Shown here: in pieces, positions 58,198-64,000 of the stretch
Numbering within the stretch: the first letter of the stretch is position 1
Layout: each line of letters opens with the position of its first letter
Assembly (NCBI GenBank): GCA_024180945.1
Contig: JAKSGN010000022.1
Location: 930,001-994,000, forward strand
From: Macrophomina tecta
Taxonomy: Eukaryota; Ascomycota; Dothideomycetes; Botryosphaeriales; Botryosphaeriaceae
Length of the DNA stretch: 64,000 bases
Direction of reading: 5' to 3'
Position numbers and translations under genes: made by a program
Notes under the pieces: generated by a model
Databases searched by the model: none
What the model was told of the DNA's origin: nothing
Seen by the model: only the letters and a program-made list of their open reading frames with translations

Positions 58198-58964
58198 ATG
58201 GTCGACCTGCATTCTTTGCCCGCTGGTACAAGACCGGCCCACGCCATCCGCAACAACGGACCCGATGGCCTCGCCCTGGAGAGGTTCAAGCTCCGAGAGC
58301 TCGCGGAAGGCTGGCCTTGCTACCGGTGAGTCCTCCGCGCACTATCTCTCACAGACGCGATCAGACTGACGCCCTTTTGACTGCTGCCAGTGATGCCTGC
58401 GAGTGGGAGAACTTCGCCTCCATCTTTCACCCGGGCGCGTTCGTCTACACCACCTGGACGGGCCGCGTCCCGATCACGAAATTCATCGAGCTGTCCAAGG
58501 CGGGCATGGACGGCGGGGCGTTTATCATGCATCGTTGCTACGGCATTACCACGGACATCACGCCCGAGGGAACGCGCGCGATCACAAAGATGAAAGCGTG
58601 CATCACGCAGCGCTTCGAACTTGATGGGTGCGAGGTCGATGCCGAGTGCGACAGCCGTTTCTGTTTCTTCTTCGAGAAGGCGGACGGCAGGTGGGGGGCC
58701 CGGTTCGTCAGGCATTGGTACGAGAAGGATAGGTTGATCCCTGTGAACCCGAGCAAAGTGCCGAAAGTAGATGAGAAGAGATTGGCAGGATTTCCAGCCG
58801 GATACCGGTGCTTGGCATACTGCCAGGAAGTAGTGTTAGGGTTGGATGTGTTGAAGGACATGCCAGGCCATCGCAGGGAAGTGGGGACGGTGAACGGCGA
58901 GAAGCATGACGAACTGTACGTGCTGGCAAAGCGTTGGCTGGATGGCGAGGAGACAACAGTGTAG
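58198..58964 (+). CDS. SnoaL-like (NTF2-fold) protein
   Basis: Two exons, 58198-58325 and 58391-58964, join across a 65-nt intron in phase 2 and give 233 residues. After a leader with [20 protein letters not shown] comes the SnoaL-like region: [40 protein letters not shown], and a strand-rich [19 protein letters not shown], then [20 protein letters not shown]. The [12 protein letters not shown] motif is typical of this fungal group of NTF2-fold proteins, some of which act as hydratases, cyclases or isomerases in secondary metabolism; others have no known role. The remainder ([20 protein letters not shown] and on) forms a conserved tail. No metabolic cluster is visible around it. A degraded copy of its last 50 codons lies about 4.7 kb downstream. 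Confidence 0.88.
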
Positions 58965-59486
58965 ACTGCCAGTCGCTGGGGATCGCCAGCCTTCACCGAA
59001 TCCGAAACAGACAACTCGATCGAGAGTGCGGTGGATAAACCCGGAATACGGCAACAGCTACTACGGACTCAAACCAATCGTTCAGCCTTGCGAGTAGCGA
59101 ATAATCTAGAAGTTCGAAAGCGCGCACTTTCAGCCTTACGAGTAGCTGCTGACCTGAAAGTTCGCAGGCGCGCATTTTCAGCCTTCGAGGTGCGCACGCC
59201 ACTCAGCCGATGGCTGGCCATACCAAGACAGAAGGATTGTTGATCTTCCCTAAAGCAGCGCGTCAAAACAGGAAAGAGCGCGGCTGATGTCTCCACAGCG
59301 TCGAGGATTGGCTGAAGTCGGTGGTGGCAGTGCGCACCCGCGCACAATCTTCGCAATCCGCCTTGCGACGGACATACGCCCTGGGGCTGACGTACGCCCT
59401 GGCAATTCCAGGCAAGCTGAAGTATGAATGCTGCCTGCGCCTTCGCCACTCTGCTCGCGTGTACTCCAACACTCGCATAAACAAGA
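58965..59486. other. Intergenic region with 48-bp repeats
   Basis: This 520-bp stretch lies between two plus-strand genes. It contains three copies of a 48-bp-period repeat, listed separately. No gene is seen. Confidence 0.55.
59081..59200. repeat. Imperfect 48-bp tandem repeat, two copies plus a partial third
   Basis: TTCAGCCTT recurs at 59081, 59129 and 59177, exactly 48 bp apart. The first two copies continue with CGAGTAGC, a variable stretch, then GAAGTTCG or AAAGTTCG and a GCGCGCA block; the third diverges after about 25 bp. Differences are mostly single substitutions. It is non-coding as far as I can see. Confidence 0.85.
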
Positions 59487-62400
59487 ATGTCGGACCGCTC
59501 TTTGCCTACGCCTCGCCACGAGCATCGAATGCTCTCCACCGGCCAAGGCACACACCCGCAGCACAATGGCCAAGACTTGTACCATCAGAACGACGAGAAC
59601 CAAATGAAACGCTGGTGGCGAGAGTCGCTCTCGGAATCCATAGGTCTGCCAGAGGGCTACACGAAAGTCTCGGTCTTGATAATCAAGTGGGAGGAGCAGT
59701 TGGATCAGCTCCAGGTCGATGCCGAGGTAAGTCGTGTCCGCAATCAAATGGAAAATATCCAGGCTCATCTCATGCCCCAAACCCATTGCAGGTTCAAGCC
59801 CTCCGAGAAGTGTTTGAAGTTGATTTTGCATACGAAACCAGAGTTCTTGCGCTTGGACCAAAGAATCCTCAAATGCAGCTCCTAAACGGAGTCACCGGGT
59901 TCATCGTGGAGAAAGACGGCCGAAACAACCTCATGATAATCTACTATGCTGGCCATGGAGTCTTCCATAAGAACCGTGGGCTATTGGAGCTCTCTCCGTG
60001 GGTTTCCTCCCCGACGTGTAGGGATTCGAAGGCTGACTGTACCTAGATCGAACGAAGAGCAAACCTTGGGGTTGATTGCTAACAAGGTCTTTTGGAACGA
60101 AGCCGAAAAGTTCCTCGTAAGGGACGCTGCATCTGATGTCCTCTCAATCATGGATTGTTGCTATTCGAGCAACCTTGTGCGGAGCAGCGGTACTACGAAC
60201 AGGGCTTTTGAGATGCTGTCTGCGAGCGGTATGGATCGAGTGACAGAAGAACCGGGAGAGACTTCATTCACGACCGCACTGGTAAAGAGTCTTAGAAAGC
60301 TGGTGCTTTATTCTTCTGGGTGCTCTTTTTCCACAAGAGACTTGGTCGAGGACATTCAGAAACAACGTGTGACCAATCCACCAGCGTTATGGAGACGAAT
60401 AACAGGAAGTAAGTAAAAGCCCGCTCGGCCGACGAAGTGCAGTGAAGTAGATACCTCATACTCTGAACAGACAGTCGCCACATACAACTACATCCGTTTG
60501 GAAGCCAGAAGTCGCTCGACCAACCACCTGTTCCCAGAAACCATTGCGGGCTTCTGACCCTCCGATTTGAGCTGCTTCAGAGCGAACTTAGTAGGGAGCA
60601 TATTCAAGAGCTCGCTACTCTCCTCCCAAAAACCTTTGACTACTGCAAGCTCCCTCTTCGGCACATTCAATGGCTGGATTTCACAAGCAATCAGCCACCA
60701 TATCTCCAAGGATCGGACTTTGCCCGTGCGGGATCCGTGTCATTTCCACATGTTGCAATGATTGCAACCCTCATCTTACGCCTCCGCCGGAGGAGGGTTG
60801 CGGCCTCCGTCGCTCCGGTTGGGTTGGCCAACAAATTCATGGACGGTTCAATATCCACAACGGCCTGGCCTACGAGCGAGCAGTTGCTGCTATCCAGAAG
60901 TCCGGGGCATTTTGATAGTACCCTTTCGTTCCTTCATAGCATCGATTCCCCATCCTTGCAGTGGAGTGGATTTGGCAAACCGAGCATGGTTTGTCCTACG
61001 CTATACGAAAGCGTCCCAGATGCCACCACGAGACCATTAAAGCATCAGAGTATTCCAACATTTTGGCACATATCTGCATTCGAAATCTTGGAGACTATGG
61101 CATCCCTTGGACGCGTCCATGCCCTCTGGTGTCTCTGGAATATCGGCGGCCATTCCACGAAAGTACAGAAGTGCTTCATTTACACTGGGAACCACTGCCA
61201 ACATCTTCGCAAAGGAATCTCTTTTCCGCCACTGCTACCCGTTACCAAGATTTATTGTGGAAACTACACAGCTCAAAACTGCGATTTCACAACCGCGCCA
61301 TGGATTGGAGACTCACTTGAGGAACCGAAGAAGATGAAAACTGAAAACAAAGAGGTCAAATGCGGTCGACGCGCAAACTCAAATTCGGGATATCCTCAGC
61401 CCTCCGGAGAGTCTCTGGCGAATGATGAACGTTTGTCATCCCTCCCCAGAGTTGATTCTGGGATGCGTAGACTCAGAACCAAAGGCGCAGGAGATTCTTC
61501 AGGTCCAAAATGCGGTTCGGGTGGAAAACTATACGGTTCCCGGCAAGTCTGTCGACGAGGGAACAGTTCAAGGAAGATGAAGCGTTCCCGCCAAGAAGAT
61601 TTCGATGAGACAGATGAAGAGGAAGATGAACGGAAACGGAGAAAGAAGCGTAGGAGAGAAGAGGAGGAAGGTACAAGCGAACTCCCGGGAAACAGAAGAT
61701 TTGGTTGCCCGTACTACAAAAGAAGTCCTCGTGTGGACCCGAAGGCCACTTCCTGTGTTTTCCCCGGGTTTCAATCTCTGGCGCGGTTGAAGTAAGTTCA
61801 CCAAGCTCACAGCTGAATTTTTTCGGTGCATCGAAGACTGACGTCCGATGTAGGGAACACCTTTACCGGACGCACAGACTCCCAACGCAATGCCCGCGGT
61901 GTCGAGCAGCCTTCGAATCGGATACAGAAGTAATAGTCCATCTCCAATCACGCCAGATATGCACATTGGTAGAGGAAGCGTCTCATGGCGAAGGTTTCAA
62001 CAAACAGCAAGAGGAAGAGATTAGGAGCAGGCGCTTACGAGGAGCTACAGACGAAGAGAAGTGGAGATCGGTATATATGATCCTTTTCCCGTCTGACGCT
62101 GTTGAAAGCATTCCAAGTCCATGTAAGAAATCCTAGGACCGTCAAGGCTCGGAGTCTTTGGTAGTGTTAACATGCTGCAGACTTGGATTCCTGCACAGTT
62201 CGGGCACCTGGAGAGAATCAGCTATCCCCAGAGTTCGAACGGTTCGAGGCTTTCAGTAATCGAGAGCTGAGAGGAATATTGGGACAGCTCCTACAGAACA
62301 CTTTCGAGCAAAACCCCAACGGAGTACGCCGCACTACTAGAGACCCTTTGAGCAACGATCTTGCCGAAATACTCCTCAGAGCCCATCATGAAGCGTTCCG

Positions 62401-63187
62401 GAGATTCAGAGCTCAGAACCTTCTCCACTCTCGACCTTCAGAACCTCCTGAAGACAGCATGCAAACAGAGAGCGCTCAGAACCATTCTAATAATACAAAT
62501 CAGGCTGAAGAACGTAATCAACATGCTCGAGGCATACAACCGGATCTCTTGAATGATGGTCCCAGGAGAGAAACCTCCATCACCACAGAGAGTAGGAACA
62601 CTGCAGCAGGGTTTAGGAGTCAGGAGCACATGTACAACCACGCTCGTTCCAATGTTCCTGCCTCGCATTTGCTCCCGTTCCCTCCACCACTCCAGTTCCC
62701 AAGCATTGGAATGAACATGATTCCGGGGCGAGTGCGAGGTGGACTCCGGCATGAACCATCTGCGACTACACAACCTGCTCTTCCGTTCGATATTTTCGAC
62801 CCACAGACCAGAGTGCCGAACCTTCCGAATCCTCCACACCAAGAAGGCGGAAACGGCTTCAGAAATCAGCTGCGCACATCTCAACCGACCACGATACGCG
62901 ATGCTCCCAGACAGCAAGAGCCTGTAGTTGGCGTCAACGTTCCCAGAGCTCCGAACGCAGACTTCCAATTTGGGGTTAATCAACAACAGCCCACTAGGTC
63001 TGCGTCACAGGAAACCGGAAACGAAAACGAGCAAACTGACTTCCAGAGCGAATTGGATCAAAACACTGGAGACGACTGGGCCACAGGTAGCCTCGATTGG
63101 GATGTGAACGATGGCACGGACGATTGGTTTCGTCCAACGTGCAACTTCAGCATTGACCACCTTTCCGATGGCCTTCCGGGCCCTTAA
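59487..63187 (+). CDS. Caspase-like protein with zinc-finger-like C-terminus (one fused gene, or two adjacent genes)
   Basis: Six exons join in frame: 59487-59726, 59792-59997, 60047-60408, 60471-61791, 61854-62122 and 62181-63187, for 1134 residues. Residues about 60-350 form a caspase-like domain: VQALREVFEVDFAYETRVLA, NLMIIYYAGHG with the catalytic His, SIMDCCYSSNLV with the catalytic Cys, FEMLSASGMD and FTTALVKSL, then RHIQLHPFG and LTLRFELLQSELSREHI. A poorly conserved-looking linker (about 370-555) has no stop. From MKTENKE (61334) a second module begins: a basic KRRKKRRR stretch, then FGCPYYKRSP, EHLYRTHRLPTQCPRCRAAF and EEKWRSVYMILFP, which matches a fungal family with C2H2-like cysteine/histidine motifs. 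The tail is Asn/Gln-rich. The frame has no stop between the modules, so a single protein is the simplest reading. If two genes are real, the second would start at 61334 (577 residues) and the first would need an unseen end. Confidence 0.78.
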
Positions 63188-63514
63188 TGGATTGACGTTA
63201 AACAATAATATTACCTAGCTCTAAATAGCGCTGGATAATGGGGTTTTCGATTCGATCAGAGACATAATCCCTGATATCCTGGGAGCGCTGCTAGGGTGGT
63301 CTTCCCATACTTGAGTAATTGCTCGAATTGAGCGGGCGAGCGAGATGCGGCGAGCTTCTGCAGTTGGATCTCATGGTTCCGTGGTGGGTGACTGCGCCAT
63401 CTGCGTCAAAATGGTCATCCATTTGCTCCCGCATCACTCTTTCCTGTAACTTTCTTGCGGGGCTCTGCAGAGGTCAAACTGGATGACGGCCACGAAGACT
63501 CCTGAACGGAGGGT
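63188..63514. other. Intergenic region
   Basis: This stretch follows the stop codon of the zinc-finger-like module and should hold its 3' UTR. Nothing else is recognisable before the SnoaL remnant. Confidence 0.5.
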
Positions 63515-63659
63515 ATTGCCAGGAGGTGGCGCTGGGTTAGATGTGTTGAATGATATCCCGGGCCATTGGATGGGAACCTGGGACGGTGAATGGCGAGAGG
63601 CATGATCAGCTGTATGCAGTAGCGATGCGGTGGCCGGGTGGCGAGAGATCACGGTGTAG
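63515..63659 (+). pseudogene. Degraded copy of the 3' end of the SnoaL-like gene
   Basis: About 145 bp can be aligned by eye with 58829-58964 of the intact SnoaL-like gene. Shared blocks include TTGCCAGGA(A/G)GT, GATGTGTTGAA, GGCCAT, GGACGGTGAA, GGCGAGA(A/G)GCATGA and a final GTGTAG at the same position. Differences include many C/T and G/A changes and small indels that break the frame. Only the last 50 or so codons are present, so it cannot encode a working protein. Confidence 0.82.
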
Positions 63660-63761
63660 GCCAGCAGCCTGTGCGGAAACCCAGACTTCAAAAGTCAAGA
63701 ACACGTGAATTGGACAAGAACGCGGAATATGCATTTAAATAGGGTAAACTCTCCTACAGGA

Positions 63762-64000
63762 TCAAATGCCAATATGAATAAAAGGTGCCCAAGCCAAGAT
63801 GTCGTCGCTCTTCTTCTTTCTTCTGCCCAGCTTTCTGGATCTCAGCTCCATCAGCGCATCGTGCAAGCACCCTGCCGCGAGGCCATCGCTATCTTTGTCC
63901 AGGAGTCGTCGGTAGAAAGTTGCTGCAACATCTGCGGCCGCAGCGTCGTCGGCTTCCCACAGGGTTGCTACGACCGCAGGGCACCCCATCAATTGGAACA
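63762..64000 (-). CDS. C-terminus of a CHAT-domain protein, cut by right window edge
   Basis: The minus-strand frame is open from the window edge to a TGA at 63764-63762. It reads QLMGCPAVVATLWEADDAAA, FYRRLLDKD, LHDALMELRSRKLG and WAPFIHIGI, the standard C-terminal segment of CHAT domains (a caspase-related peptidase fold). The conserved order is a Gly-x-P-x-V-x-x-TLW strand, a helix with FY, a helix with a basic LR segment, and the terminal W-FIH-G strand. The catalytic His/Cys would lie upstream, outside the window. Fungal CHAT proteins often carry TPR repeats. It converges on the caspase/zinc-finger gene. Confidence 0.85.
   Translation of the reverse strand, partial: FQLMGCPAVVATLWEADDAAAADVAATFYRRLLDKDSDGLAAGCLHDALMELRSRKLGRRKKKSDDILAWAPFIHIGI

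Noticed and set aside
60961..61320. 119-codon frame overlapping the linker of the caspase/zinc-finger gene
   Set aside because: It has no domain and competes with a frame that connects two recognisable modules. It was kept only as a caution that stops are sparse here in several frames.
1..64000. CRISPR arrays, rRNA genes and intact transposons
   Set aside because: A eukaryotic nuclear sequence is not expected to hold CRISPR arrays, and no regularly spaced repeats were seen. No transposase, integrase or reverse-transcriptase motifs and no long terminal or inverted repeats were noticed.

Overview
ORGANISM: This is nuclear DNA of a filamentous ascomycete (Pezizomycotina). Genes lie on both strands, and most are broken by short GT-AG introns of about 48-126 nt, often with a CTNAC-type branch point. 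The window also carries fungal-only families (HET, caspase-like with cysteine-rich C-terminus, DUF7704, RCR-like, CHAT) beside nuclear genes for mitochondrial proteins. A dothideomycete is likely, but that is an inference. All exon joins below were made by hand from reading frame and splice consensus, without transcripts. LAYOUT: 0-11 kb is conserved housekeeping: a gene cut by the left edge, mitochondrial ATP synthase gamma, a TPR-like fungal protein, RNA polymerase I/III subunit AC40, complex I 49-kDa subunit, and a ChaC-type glutathione-degrading enzyme whose best model needs a 5-nt microexon. 12-23 kb holds a dynamin-family GTPase with a one-base frameshift, a candidate Kex2-processed cysteine-rich secreted peptide, a small DUF7704-like membrane protein, a secreted DNase I-fold nuclease and a gene split by an in-frame TAG. 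23-37 kb is gene-poor and partly very GC-rich; it contains a DHDPS-type aldolase, a glutamine-rich nuclear-type protein and, divergently, a small coiled-coil protein. 36.8-43 kb has a secreted GH3 beta-glucosidase, an AYR1-like reductase and a broken HET-domain copy followed by an A20 tract. 43-54.4 kb is again conserved: alanyl-tRNA synthetase, a fungal protein of unknown role, an RCR-like membrane protein and the CORVET subunit Vps8. 55.5-64 kb is accessory: a HET-domain gene, a SnoaL-like gene, a caspase-like protein whose open frame runs on into a zinc-finger-like C-terminus, a degraded copy of the SnoaL 3' end, and a CHAT-domain gene cut by the right edge. HOW THE GENES RELATE: There are no operons. 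Functional themes are mitochondrial energy (ATP3, complex I), RNA polymerase and translation (AC40, AlaRS), the endolysosomal system (Vps8, RCR-like), secreted enzymes (GH3, nuclease) and, at the right end, a group of HET, caspase-like and CHAT families that are associated with fungal non-self recognition and regulated cell death. The most interesting items are the microexon, the caspase/zinc-finger fusion with its neighbours, and the secreted peptide.
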